In this document: positions 5,288-13,406 of the stretch, piece after piece | How positions within the stretch are numbered: the first letter of the stretch is position 1 | How the letters are laid out: every line of letters begins with the position of its first letter | DNA from: a virus | Direction: 5' to 3' (one strand) | Length of the DNA: 24,163 nt | Virus record (IMG/VR): IMGVR_UViG_3300020195_000164 | Span: 1 to 24,163 of that record | Position numbers and translations under genes: made by a program | The notes under the pieces: generated by a model | Told to the model about the DNA's origin: nothing | The model's database searches: none | Seen by the model: only the letters and a program-made list of their open reading frames with translations

Positions 5288-6430
5288 ATGAATGTTCTTT
5301 CGCTCTTTGATGGGATGTCGTGTGGTCAGATTGCCCTTAATCGTGCAGGTATCAAATACGATCAATATTTTGCTTCCGAGATTGACAAGTCTGCGATGAA
5401 GGTGACGATGGCTAACTATCCTGATACGATTCAGATTGGTGACGTGACGAAGGTTGATGGTAGAAGTTTTCCACGAATTGATTTATTGATGGGCGGGAGT
5501 CCCTGTCAGGGCTTTAGTGTTGCTGGCAAGAGATTGAAGTTTGCTGACCCAAGAAGTGCGCTAATAATGGACTACTTCAGGATATTGGATATTTGTAAAG
5601 CAGTTAATCCAAAGGTCTATTTCATTTTAGAAAATGTTCCTATGGACAATAAATGTGAAATTGAAATCAGTCGGAGGCTTGGCGTGAATCCAATTAAGAT
5701 TAATGCAGCGTTGGTATCAGCACAGAATCGGGTGAGATTGTTTTGGTGCAACTTTGGAATTGAATCTTCAGATATGTACGGTCATGTGTCGTGGAGTATT
5801 CCGCAGCCCCAGGATAGGGGTATTGTCTTGAAGGACATCCTGGAATCCGAGGTTGACGAGAAGTACTATCTGAGTGAGAAGGCGTTGGCGAGGATTCAGA
5901 GGAAGGAGTATTTGGAGCCGAAGATCAATCCTGATAAGACGGGTTGTTTAAATACGAAGAACAATTCCGGCCAGTTGAGTGTAGATTCGGGGACTACATT
6001 AATTACCGACATTAATGGTAAACCGAAAAAAAAACAGGGGCATGACAATCACGGATCAAGGACGATGATCTTGCAACGGCCCCGTGGCAAGAACAAAGGG
6101 GGTGAACACACAGAGAAGTCCCCAACGATGAGTGGTAATTCGTGGCACACCAATCACGGAGTCATTCAGATCAATCCATCGCTTGAAAGTGGAGGTCAGC
6201 AACCATTCCAGCAAAATAGAGTTTACAATCCAGAGGGCAAGAGTCCGCACCTTGCCGCACAGTTGCCAGGTGGAGGGATGATCCGCAGATTGACACCGAT
6301 AGAATGTGAGAGGTTGCAGGGAGTACCCGATTTTTTTACAGCACACACTTCAGATTCCCAGCGTTACAAAATGTTAGGCAATGGATGGAATGTGGATTGT
6401 GTTGTTCATATTTTAAAACACATGAAATGA
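5288..6430 (+). CDS. DNA (cytosine-5-)-methyltransferase
   Basis: The product methylates cytosine C5 in DNA using SAM. Motifs appear in standard order: SAM loop FDGMSCG (7-13), catalytic GGSPCQGFS with Cys73 (69-77), ENV (115-117), QNRVRLFW (146-153), then after the target-recognition region RRLTPIECERLQG (333-345) and KMLGNGWNV (361-369). At 380 aa it is complete. The ~140-residue target-recognition region is rich in Gly, Asn and His, with an HGSRTMI/NHGVI near-repeat. It is the first gene after the promoter and operator, and its stop overlaps the terminase small-subunit start (ATGA at 6427). Likely roles are antirestriction or marking DNA before packaging. No partner endonuclease is visible, so it is probably an orphan enzyme. 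Confidence 0.93.
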   Translation: MNVLSLFDGMSCGQIALNRAGIKYDQYFASEIDKSAMKVTMANYPDTIQIGDVTKVDGRSFPRIDLLMGGSPCQGFSVAGKRLKFADPRSALIMDYFRILDICKAVNPKVYFILENVPMDNKCEIEISRRLGVNPIKINAALVSAQNRVRLFWCNFGIESSDMYGHVSWSIPQPQDRGIVLKDILESEVDEKYYLSEKALARIQRKEYLEPKINPDKTGCLNTKNNSGQLSVDSGTTLITDINGKPKKKQGHDNHGSRTMILQRPRGKNKGGEHTEKSPTMSGNSWHTNHGVIQINPSLESGGQQPFQQNRVYNPEGKSPHLAAQLPGGGMIRRLTPIECERLQGVPDFFTAHTSDSQRYKMLGNGWNVDCVVHILKHMK

Positions 6431-6933
6431 TTCACAGTAACAAAGAATTCGCTGCTATCTGTGGACTTAAAACAAAAGACCTGAGCAATTACATCAAGAG
6501 GGGTAAGGTAGTCTCAATCAACAAAAAGATTGACGATCAGTTACCGGAGAATGCAGAGTTTTTAGAGAAGTACCAAGCGAAGGCAGGGGCAGTTCATATT
6601 GATGTCAAAGAAAAGAAGTTCACGAAGGCAGAACAATCAAAGGCCCAGGAGTACATTAACAAGCAGGAGGCGAAGGCAAAGAGGGTTGAGGAATATTCGG
6701 TTTTGAATCAGAAGAAACGCCAGCTTGAAACAGAGCAGTTGACGGAGAGTATTCAACTCTTAAAACTGAAGAAGGAAAAACAGGAGGGGTACTTAATTCC
6801 CACCTCCCTTGTTCGGGACTTATTCACACAGCATTTCAGGAGCGTTACTATTTCCTTCCAGCAGGGGGCCGAAAACCTTATTGTTGAGATTAGTAAAAAA
6901 AAAAGTTTAGTCGGGAGGAAACGGCAAAGTTGA
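6427..6933 (+). CDS. Terminase small subunit-like protein, frame interrupted at A10
   Basis: The N-terminus (about residues 5-28, KEFAAICGLKTKDLSNYIKRG) looks like a helix-turn-helix DNA-binding unit, as in Nu1-type small terminases. A charged coiled-coil segment (about 60-120) and the block LIPTSLVRDLFTQHFRSV follow. Position directly before the large subunit fits. I chose ATG 6427 because it forms an ATGA overlap with the methyltransferase stop; 6385 would sit deep inside that gene. The frame ends at 6933 just after an A10 run (6895-6904). The -1 frame continues for 44 codons with coherent helical sequence to 7037, where its stop overlaps the next ATG. So the natural product is probably about 203 aa, with the 168-aa form a truncation. 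Confidence 0.65.
   Translation: MIHSNKEFAAICGLKTKDLSNYIKRGKVVSINKKIDDQLPENAEFLEKYQAKAGAVHIDVKEKKFTKAEQSKAQEYINKQEAKAKRVEEYSVLNQKKRQLETEQLTESIQLLKLKKEKQEGYLIPTSLVRDLFTQHFRSVTISFQQGAENLIVEISKKKSLVGRKRQS
6895..6904 (+). other. A10 run: slippage site or indel in the terminase small-subunit gene
   Basis: Ten consecutive A residues are followed by GTTTAG. In the zero frame the codons are AAA AAA AAA AGT. A -1 slip on A-AAA-AAA gives AAG TTT AGT and opens the downstream frame to 7037. Runs of nine or more A can also cause transcriptional slippage, and homopolymers of this size are the commonest place for sequencing indels. Confidence 0.6.
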
Positions 6934-7037
6934 GAAAGAAGTTAGTGGACATCATCAACGCAGCAGTAAATGACAGTGCAGAAAGCAGTTCAAAGAATGT
7001 GGAAAATATTGTGAAGGCGTATTCGCAGAAGAAATGA
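6903..7037 (+). CDS. -1 frame C-terminal extension of the terminase small subunit
   Basis: Read in the -1 frame from AAG 6903, this encodes KFSREETAKLRKKLVDIINA followed by a Ser/Asn-rich stretch and VENIVKAYSQKK, stopping at 7035-7037. The composition is helical and protein-like, matching the upstream coiled-coil protein. There is no ATG near its beginning. Its TGA overlaps ATG 7034, exactly the coupling used by all neighbouring genes, which is good evidence that translation normally reaches this stop. Confidence 0.55.
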   Translation, partial: KFSREETAKLRKKLVDIINAAVNDSAESSSKNVENIVKAYSQKK

Positions 7038-7225
7038 AAGTTGGAACGCAACCAGATTTATCAGATATAATTGAGACACTCTTTACGAAAGGAACGCAAC
7101 CGGTAACAATGATTGTCACGGTTCCAAAATGGATGTCAAAAAAGTGTGACAGAGAGGGGTGGAGTTCATTGAGGCTTTTGCATGAGATAGAAAAACACGA
7201 CAAGAAGAAGCGGTCAAAAAAATGA
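7034..7225 (+). CDS. 63-aa protein between the terminase subunits
   Basis: A small basic protein starting at ATG 7034 (ATGA overlap with the extended small subunit) and stopping at 7225 (ATGA overlap with the large subunit at 7222). The middle VTMIVTVPKWMSKKCDREGW reads as a beta strand followed by a helix, and the C-terminus is a Lys/Arg tail (KHDKKKRSKK) suited to nucleic-acid or acidic-protein contact. No family is recognised. Tight coupling on both sides suggests a packaging-related role, but that is inference from position only. Confidence 0.55.
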   Translation: MKVGTQPDLSDIIETLFTKGTQPVTMIVTVPKWMSKKCDREGWSSLRLLHEIEKHDKKKRSKK

Positions 7226-9243
7226 CGAAGTACAAAAGCCAGGCTCTTGAAATAATTGAAAGCACAAAAATTCAGCTTTCAAACATTCTTCCTAGTGATT
7301 GGACGGAGAAGCACCGGGTTATGACAACTGACGTGTCCCCGTTTCCTGGGAAGTTCAGTTTTACAAGGACACCATACTATCGTGAGATTCTTAATTGTTT
7401 ATCACCATACCATCCGTCAAGAATTATTGCTGTAATGAAAGGAAGTCAAAATGGATGTTCAACCTGTGTAATCGAATCTGGTATCGGTTATATCATTGCA
7501 CAGAATCCGGGGAATATTTTATTTCTTACGGGTCACACAGAATTGGTTGAAGAAGCCATGAACAAGAAGGTGGACCAGATGATTGATAGTTGTGGACTTC
7601 GACCACTCATAAAGCCGAGCATCCTTCGGACCAAGAACATGAGGACGGGTGACACCAACAGGAGTAAAGAATTTCCTGGAGGGAGCCTAATTGCAGGGAG
7701 CGCATCAAATCACAAGTTGCTTCGGCAGAGATCAGTGCAATTTGGGTTCATTGATGACTTTGATGCCGCAAAAATGTCATCGAAGGAATCTGGAAGCACC
7801 ACAACCATGATAGAACAGCGATTTGCCGCCTACTATGAGAAGATGAAGCTGTTCTACATTTCCACCCCTGAGTTGAAAGAGACATCGAACATCGAGCCAG
7901 TTTTTTTACTTGGTGACCAGAGGTACTATCACATTCCGTGTCCTAAATGTGGAAAATTCATCGTATTAAAGTGGAATGTTGAAATTGAGGGCACAGATGG
8001 TCGGGAAAAAGGTGGAATGATATGGAAAACAGATAATCATGGTCACTTATTGCCCGGAACCGTTGAATATGTGTGTCAAAAGTGTGCGAATGCTTTCGAT
8101 GATACTGACAAAGATGAGTTGAACATAGCGGGTAAGTGGGTTCCCACTGCCGAGCCATCACAGGAGGGGTACTATTCATATCACATTTCTTCGCTCTATG
8201 CTCCGACTCAGATGTACGACTGGCAATTTTATGTCAGAAAATATTTGGAAGCCTGTCCTCAAGATGCACCGAGAAAAGAGGACAAGTACAAAGCCTTTCA
8301 GAATCTTGTACTCGGTGAACCTTATGAAAGGGAGGGGGAAGCACCGAAGGCAAATCAGCTTCAGCGCAACATCCGGCCTTACGATCCCAGGATTGTTCCA
8401 GAGAAAATTTCTATCCGGGATGGTAATGGGAAGATCGTTTTACTCACTTGTGCTGCCGACTTGAACGGAAATGAGGATGATGCACGTCTGGATTGGGAAA
8501 TTGTTGCATGGTCTGAGAACGGAGCCTCTTACAGCGTGGTTCATGGCTCCATAGGAACCTTTGTGCCACGTGAAGGAAATAGAGTGAATAAGGATGATCG
8601 TTTCCATTGGACATATCAACGTGGGAAGGCGTATAGCGTATGGCCTGAGTTTGAAAATATACTAGGAACCATTTACATGACCGACAATGACAGGAAGATG
8701 AAGGTGTTCATTGCCGGGGTTGACTGTGGGTTCCATTCAAACCATGCTTATGCCTTCGTTGACAGGGCAAATACTTATGTGATCGGGCTAAAGGGAAAGG
8801 ATGTGGAGGTTTATTCCAGATCATCTACTGTTGCAGACATTCCGGCTTTCCATACCGCAAAGGAGCGAAGCAAACTGTTTTTGGTTGAAGTGAATGCGGT
8901 AAAGGACGATTTGGCTGATTTGATGAAATTGAAGTGGGATGAGAGTTCAGGTGAGAAGCAGCCTCCTGGATTTATGAATTACCCACAACCTTCAGGTGGG
9001 TTGTATGGATTCAAGAATTTTTTCTCACATTACGAATCAGAACATCGGGTGACCGAAATGAGGACAAATGGAGCGATGGTTGCAAGGTGGGTGAAAAAGA
9101 GTTCCATTTCTCAAAATCACTGCTTCGATTTGAGAGTTTATGGGATGGCATTGAAAGATATTTTAGTTTCGCTAGTCTGCCGGGAACTAAAGATAAAGAA
9201 CTACACATGGCAGGATTACGTGAATTTAGTTTTGAAGAAATGA
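7222..9243 (+). CDS. Phage terminase large subunit, GpA family
   Basis: This is the DNA-packaging motor ATPase and nuclease that cuts concatemers and drives DNA into the prohead. At 673 aa it fits lambda GpA-type terminases (about 640 aa). Seen in order: a Walker A-like KGSQNGCST (73-81), Walker B-like FIDDFD (176-181), the coupling motif YISTP (212-216), a zinc-ribbon insertion CPKC (240-243) and CQKC (285-288) characteristic of this family, then nuclease acidic residues in AADLNGNEDD (411-420), AGVDCG (498-503) and near DLRVYGMA (about 636-643). All look intact, so packaging should be functional. ATGA overlaps join it to the 63-aa gene before and to the glycosyltransferase-like gene after. 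Portal and capsid genes would commonly follow; here they do not. Confidence 0.93.
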   Translation: MTKYKSQALEIIESTKIQLSNILPSDWTEKHRVMTTDVSPFPGKFSFTRTPYYREILNCLSPYHPSRIIAVMKGSQNGCSTCVIESGIGYIIAQNPGNILFLTGHTELVEEAMNKKVDQMIDSCGLRPLIKPSILRTKNMRTGDTNRSKEFPGGSLIAGSASNHKLLRQRSVQFGFIDDFDAAKMSSKESGSTTTMIEQRFAAYYEKMKLFYISTPELKETSNIEPVFLLGDQRYYHIPCPKCGKFIVLKWNVEIEGTDGREKGGMIWKTDNHGHLLPGTVEYVCQKCANAFDDTDKDELNIAGKWVPTAEPSQEGYYSYHISSLYAPTQMYDWQFYVRKYLEACPQDAPRKEDKYKAFQNLVLGEPYEREGEAPKANQLQRNIRPYDPRIVPEKISIRDGNGKIVLLTCAADLNGNEDDARLDWEIVAWSENGASYSVVHGSIGTFVPREGNRVNKDDRFHWTYQRGKAYSVWPEFENILGTIYMTDNDRKMKVFIAGVDCGFHSNHAYAFVDRANTYVIGLKGKDVEVYSRSSTVADIPAFHTAKERSKLFLVEVNAVKDDLADLMKLKWDESSGEKQPPGFMNYPQPSGGLYGFKNFFSHYESEHRVTEMRTNGAMVARWVKKSSISQNHCFDLRVYGMALKDILVSLVCRELKIKNYTWQDYVNLVLKK

Positions 9244-9893
9244 AAATAGGCTTATTGATTCCAGATAGAAATGACAGGCCAGAGTTTTTGGCTAACTGCT
9301 TACGAATGATGAAGGATCAGACGCTTCAGCCGGAAATAGTTGAACTGGTCAATGATCCACCAAAGGACGATAAGATTGACATTACATATCGTTACCGGAT
9401 TGGGTACGACAGATTGTGCAACAGAGGGCTTGACCTGATTGCCTTCATTGAGAACGATGACTGGTACAGTCCGAAGTATTTGGAGATTCACGCAAAGAAG
9501 TGGCTTGATACCGGGATGCCATTGATTCTTGGAACAAACTACACGATCTACTATCACCTTCGGATGCAGAAGTACTACACGATGTATCACGAACAGAGGT
9601 CTAGTTCGATGAATACGTTTATCAGACCAAATCAGATTATTGATTGGCCCGTTGACGATCAGCCGTACACAGATATTACCCTATGGGAACAACTTTATAA
9701 AAAAGGAGGACTCATCTGGCAACCACATATAATATCAGTAGGGATGAAACATGGTATTGGGAAGTGTGGTGGGTTTGCACACATTGACCAGCTTGAGCGT
9801 TACATTAATGATGACAGTGGATTTTTGCACAACACGATCCAGATGGAAGATGAAGAAAGTTTTCAGTTTTACACTAAATTCAAAAATGTATGA
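9240..9893 (+). CDS. GT-A fold glycosyltransferase-like protein (217 aa)
   Basis: The N-terminus reads like a family 2 glycosyltransferase: MKIGLLIPDRNDRPEFLANC, corresponding to the nucleotide-binding strand and first helix, then a DxD-type metal and sugar-nucleotide site IENDDWYSP (70-78). No transmembrane segment is present, so it should act in the cytoplasm on a soluble acceptor. The donor sugar cannot be predicted. The start at 9240 is set by the ATGA overlap with the terminase stop; an earlier start at 9087 would lie inside the terminase. It opens the 13-gene sugar/methyl cassette. Fold assignment is moderately sure, substrate unknown. Confidence 0.7.
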   Translation: MKIGLLIPDRNDRPEFLANCLRMMKDQTLQPEIVELVNDPPKDDKIDITYRYRIGYDRLCNRGLDLIAFIENDDWYSPKYLEIHAKKWLDTGMPLILGTNYTIYYHLRMQKYYTMYHEQRSSSMNTFIRPNQIIDWPVDDQPYTDITLWEQLYKKGGLIWQPHIISVGMKHGIGKCGGFAHIDQLERYINDDSGFLHNTIQMEDEESFQFYTKFKNV

Positions 9894-10027
9894 AAGAGCC
9901 TTATGTAAAAATTACTATCAAGGAGTACAATGACCTCCGTGATGGATTTAAAGTTTTTGAAGAAGCCATCAGAGAACTTATAAAACAAAAACAAAAAAAA
10001 CCATGGTATAAATTCTGGAAATTATGA
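9890..10027 (+). CDS. 45-aa basic protein
   Basis: ATG 9890 overlaps the preceding stop, and the TGA (10025-10027) overlaps the next ATG (10024), so it is coupled on both sides. The product has an acidic, helical first half (YVKITIKEYNDLRDGFKVFE) and a strongly basic, aromatic end (KQKQKKPWYKFWKL) that could bind membrane, nucleic acid or a partner enzyme. No known family is recognised. The double ATGA coupling is the main evidence that it is real. Confidence 0.55.
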   Translation: MKEPYVKITIKEYNDLRDGFKVFEEAIRELIKQKQKKPWYKFWKL

Positions 10028-10524
10028 TACAAGAAGCAAACCTGATATGGCAGTATAAAGACACAGAATGTCTTGGATTAGTGATGCCCTGGTACACACT
10101 TCCAGCATTGGAGTGGTTGAAGTCACAGGACACAAAGAACTGGAAGGTATTTGAGTTTGGTACGGGGTATTCCACTATCTGGTGGCTGCTTAATTGTCGT
10201 GATCTCAGAGGGGTTGAATCAAATAAAGAATGGGCAAATGCAATTGGTAGTTATTTCATAAACAATAAAGAATCGTATGTGAATGCGTCTGGTGGGGACT
10301 CAGGAGAATATAACTGCATCATCGTTGATGGTATTGACCGAGAGGAATGTGTCAGGAATTGTTTAGACAACATCAGGAGTGGTGGGTTCCTCATCATTGA
10401 CAATTTTGAAAGTGAGAACTACGATGCTTCACAGACGGATGAACTTTTGAAAGACTGGCCCGTTGTGTTGCATCATCAACCGAACCATTCTGTTTGGGTG
10501 ACTGCTATTTTTACAAAGCCATGA
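10024..10524 (+). CDS. Class I SAM-dependent methyltransferase-like protein (166 aa)
   Basis: A Rossmann-type SAM site is visible: KVFEFGTGYST (41-51) as motif I, an acidic strand end VESNKEWA (64-71), EYNCIIVDGID (95-105) as motif IV and GGFLIIDNFES (120-130) as motif V. No DNA-methyltransferase signature (DPPY or PCQ) is present, so small molecules, sugars or proteins are likelier acceptors. The pentapeptide NKEWA and the layout recur in the methyltransferase at 15071, suggesting paralogy. It sits between glycosyltransferase-like genes, so methylation of a transferred sugar is a reasonable inference. Confidence 0.7.
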   Translation: MIQEANLIWQYKDTECLGLVMPWYTLPALEWLKSQDTKNWKVFEFGTGYSTIWWLLNCRDLRGVESNKEWANAIGSYFINNKESYVNASGGDSGEYNCIIVDGIDREECVRNCLDNIRSGGFLIIDNFESENYDASQTDELLKDWPVVLHHQPNHSVWVTAIFTKP

Positions 10525-11237
10525 GCAATATATTAATAAAATTTGCTACAAGGGGCAGACCAGAATGGTTTAAGAAAGCCATCGTCAACATCTTGGGGAC
10601 AAAGAGAACCAGGAGTATTATTATTTTGGTTACTGCCGATGAGGACGATCCTACAATGAACAATGATGACATTCGGAAGTTCGTTGAAAGATATTTTTCT
10701 GTTGTGATTATCTACGGAAAGTCAGAAAGTAAAATTCATGCGATCAATCGGGACATTGACCAAATGGGAAATTGGGATATACTCATCAACATGAGCGATG
10801 ACATGATGTTCATAGTTGACGGGTGGGATGACATCATGGTAAAAATGATTCAAGAAGTTTGGGGTGACTCACTTGATTTTTTTGCACACTTCAATGATGG
10901 ATATATTGGAGACAAGTTGGCAAGCATGAGCATCATTGGGAAAACTTACTATGAGAGGGACAATTACATTTACTACCCTGAGTACAAATCTTTTTCATCG
11001 GATGCCGAAGCGTGGTTTGTAGCAAGAGCCAGAGGCAGACATCATTACTTCCCTGAAGTTCTTTTCTTGCACCAGCATCCAACATGGACCCCACGAAGCG
11101 ATGATGAAACATACCGTAGGAATTCACTTGCAACTCCGCACGACTTGGAGGTATATTGGAGAAGATTGAATAGTAACTTTGGGCTTGAAATAGAAGGCCA
11201 CACACTTTGGGATGAATTCAAAACAAAAAAACCATGA
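10521..11237 (+). CDS. GT-A glycosyltransferase-like protein (238 aa)
   Basis: The N-terminus MSNILIKFATRGRPEWF matches the ...(T/S)RxRP...start of family 2-like transferases. KIHAINRDI (71-79) precedes WDILINMSDDMMFIVDGWDD (85-104), where SDD replaces the usual DxD metal site. A late HHYFPEVLFLHQHP segment supplies histidines typical of the C-terminal acceptor side. The protein at 15592 shares the RxRP start, the AIN motif and the SDD site, so the two look like diverged duplicates. There is no membrane helix. The start is set by the ATGA overlap at 10521. Sugar and acceptor are unknown. Confidence 0.7.
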   Translation: MSNILIKFATRGRPEWFKKAIVNILGTKRTRSIIILVTADEDDPTMNNDDIRKFVERYFSVVIIYGKSESKIHAINRDIDQMGNWDILINMSDDMMFIVDGWDDIMVKMIQEVWGDSLDFFAHFNDGYIGDKLASMSIIGKTYYERDNYIYYPEYKSFSSDAEAWFVARARGRHHYFPEVLFLHQHPTWTPRSDDETYRRNSLATPHDLEVYWRRLNSNFGLEIEGHTLWDEFKTKKP

Positions 11238-11836
11238 AACCATCACTTGCCATTTTAATCTGCACACTCACGGATCGAAAAGAATTATTTGATCGAGTGT
11301 CCAAAGAACTTCAGTCGCAAGCATCAACGGTTGAAAATGAGGTTTTCATTTTAAAAAATGAGGACTCAAGAGAAAAGACAACCGGCCAAAAGCGTAATGA
11401 ATTACTTGAGCAAGCAAGACTGTTAGGAGTAAAGGTCGTTAGTTTCGTTGATGACGATGATATGGTTGGACCAACATATATTAAGAGAGGAATTGAAGTG
11501 GCTGAAAGCGGGATGGACTGTGGAGAGTTGTGGGGACAAATATATTTTAATGGTGTTCGTGGTAATCCATTTCATCACTCATTAATTCACAAGGAATGGT
11601 ATCAGGATGAAAAGTTTTATTACAGAAATCCAAACCATCTGAATTTTACAAGGCTTGATGCAATCAAAGACATCAAGTATCAAAACATGACAATTGGAGA
11701 GGACGGACAATATTCACTTGCCATTACTGCGGCAGGTGCGCTGAAAACAATGTATCCTATTCCAGAAATTATTTATCACTATTTTACAGGAGAACCAAAA
11801 TACGCACTTGAACTGCGAAAGTTATGGGTAAATTAA
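11234..11836 (+). CDS. Family 2-like glycosyltransferase (200 aa)
   Basis: Features of a GT2 enzyme are clear: LAILICTLTDRKELFDRV (5-22), TTGQKRNELLEQA (49-61) and the metal site VVSFVDDDDMVGPTYI (68-83), then GEDGQYSL (155-162), which fits the ED acceptor-base motif. At 200 aa it is the catalytic domain alone. No transmembrane segment is present, so it differs from lipid-linked GtrB-type enzymes. It starts in an ATGA overlap and runs 13 bases into the next gene. Best-supported glycosyltransferase of the cassette; donor and acceptor unknown. Confidence 0.78.
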   Translation: MKPSLAILICTLTDRKELFDRVSKELQSQASTVENEVFILKNEDSREKTTGQKRNELLEQARLLGVKVVSFVDDDDMVGPTYIKRGIEVAESGMDCGELWGQIYFNGVRGNPFHHSLIHKEWYQDEKFYYRNPNHLNFTRLDAIKDIKYQNMTIGEDGQYSLAITAAGALKTMYPIPEIIYHYFTGEPKYALELRKLWVN

Positions 11837-12633
11837 TTTCCTACGCCCTTTTCAGTCATCCTTCAGCACTACCCTTCGAGCGACTTGCATACGTTCGTGG
11901 ATTTTATTTTAATGCCAGGATGAACAATCTCATGTTCCCTGATTGGAGAACTCATTTGGAAGTTGATCGTGTCACACACGATGAGTTTGCTGGATTATTC
12001 AAATGGCTTATTGAGAACAATAATCTTGATATTCACGTGAACGAAGTGAGTCCACTACTTTGTGAAGGAATGATTTGGAGGATGAAGCCAGTGTGGACTG
12101 CTGACATTACGCACGTACTGTGCAGGGATTGTGATTCGATAACAACGTACAGAGAGGCGCAGTGCGTTCAGCAGTGGCTTGAGTCTGACTACCATCATCA
12201 TGCGATCAATGACAATCCGGCTCACGGAGGATTAATGGGTGGTATGGTTGGATTTGAAACGGCTCACCTGAAATCAATCATGGGATGGACTTCATGGGAA
12301 CAAATGATTTCTGGTTACAACCTTTCTGAGAGAGGAAGCGATCAGCAGTTGATGAATGAAAGAATGGGAAAGTATATTGCACCAAGCACGATGCTTCACA
12401 AAATTCAGGGAGCAGGATTTCCGGCTGGACGTATTATTTCAGAAGTTCCATTAATCCGGTTACCGCAAGTTGATCCTACTCTTTGGGAATCAAACCTTGT
12501 CTGCCGACACATTGGCTCTGCCGGAGTTGTTGACATGGAAGTTCTACGGTACTTCAAGCGGTGGGACGCTTACGACTGGAAGTATCAGCCGATTGAAAAA
12601 GAATTTTCAAGATTATTTTATTGGCAGCAATGA
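11824..12633 (+). CDS. Glycosyltransferase-like protein with RDCDS motif (269 aa)
   Basis: The centre reads THVLCRDCDSITTYREAQCVQ (96-116), a strand ending in a DxD-like site with flanking Arg residues. QQWLESDYHHHAINDNPAHG and GGMVGFE follow, which matches a pattern I know from capsule- and virus-type transferases (R-D-x-D-S, then a WL...H...H...GGMWG-like segment). I therefore call it a sugar transferase of uncertain family. It overlaps the upstream gene by 13 bases instead of the four used elsewhere, and is joined to the next by ATGA at 12630. No signal or membrane segment. Confidence 0.62.
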   Translation: MGKLISYALFSHPSALPFERLAYVRGFYFNARMNNLMFPDWRTHLEVDRVTHDEFAGLFKWLIENNNLDIHVNEVSPLLCEGMIWRMKPVWTADITHVLCRDCDSITTYREAQCVQQWLESDYHHHAINDNPAHGGLMGGMVGFETAHLKSIMGWTSWEQMISGYNLSERGSDQQLMNERMGKYIAPSTMLHKIQGAGFPAGRIISEVPLIRLPQVDPTLWESNLVCRHIGSAGVVDMEVLRYFKRWDAYDWKYQPIEKEFSRLFYWQQ

Positions 12634-13406
12634 AAAAATATATAGTTCTCTCGGTCAACGAGAATCCAGAATATCTGTACTACTTGCCCCTCACCTGTTG
12701 GGCATGGAGAAAGTTTGGGTGGACACCTATTGTCTTTACTTCCGGTGTAGTTCCTGAAAATTTCAGAGTGGAAACACCATTAGTTTTTCCATTAAAGGAA
12801 ATTGACGGATACAGGTCTGATACGATTGCTCAAGTGTCAAGACTTTATGCTGGAGCCATTTCATTGAATGGTGATCCAATAATTATGACGGGGGACGTTG
12901 ACATGATTCCTCTTTCCGACTACTGGAACCCACAGGACGGTGATATAACGATCTACGGGCACGATCTCACAGGTTACGTTCATTATCCCATCTGTTACAT
13001 TGCGATGAATAAGCATAGGTGGGTTGAGGTAATGGGACTTTCTGGAAACGATTACGATGCTCTTATTAAGCGTGATCTTGATACCCTACCACAAGCCAGG
13101 GCTGACTTCGATCCGGTTAGGCGATGGGTCAGTGACCAAGATTTAATAACGAAAAGGCTCAATGAGACTCAATTTAAAAAGGTTTTTGTGTCACGTGGAA
13201 CATTAACCAACGGTTATCCGGTAGGCAGGGTTGACAGGAGCGCATGGACGATAGACCATCAACAGTTGATTGACTGCCACTTATTCAGAGGGCTTTACGA
13301 GCCAGCAAATGTTAAGTTTGATGCTACACTTGAATTACTGAGGAAGGTTTGGCCTAACGAAGATTTTACTTGGTTCATTGACCATACAAATAAATGGATG
13401 ATGTAG
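12630..13406 (+). CDS. GT8-like glycosyltransferase (258 aa)
   Basis: After an N-terminal KYIVLSVNENPEYLYYLPL segment, the strand IIMTGDVDMIPLSDYW (84-99) carries GDVDMIP, a close match to the metal- and UDP-sugar-binding DxD of GT-A family 8-type enzymes. A later RRWVSDQDLI (about 165-174) resembles the DQD segment that follows in that class. The length suits a single catalytic domain, with no membrane helix. A TTG start at 12621 would add three residues; ATG 12630 is preferred because it forms ATGA with the preceding stop. The acceptor is unknown. Confidence 0.7.
   Translation: MKKYIVLSVNENPEYLYYLPLTCWAWRKFGWTPIVFTSGVVPENFRVETPLVFPLKEIDGYRSDTIAQVSRLYAGAISLNGDPIIMTGDVDMIPLSDYWNPQDGDITIYGHDLTGYVHYPICYIAMNKHRWVEVMGLSGNDYDALIKRDLDTLPQARADFDPVRRWVSDQDLITKRLNETQFKKVFVSRGTLTNGYPVGRVDRSAWTIDHQQLIDCHLFRGLYEPANVKFDATLELLRKVWPNEDFTWFIDHTNKWMM

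Noticed and set aside
9087-9240. Longer start for the first glycosyltransferase-like gene
   Set aside because: The extra segment lies entirely inside the terminase gene in another frame; ATG 9240 forms the stop/start overlap and begins exactly at the GT-like strand.
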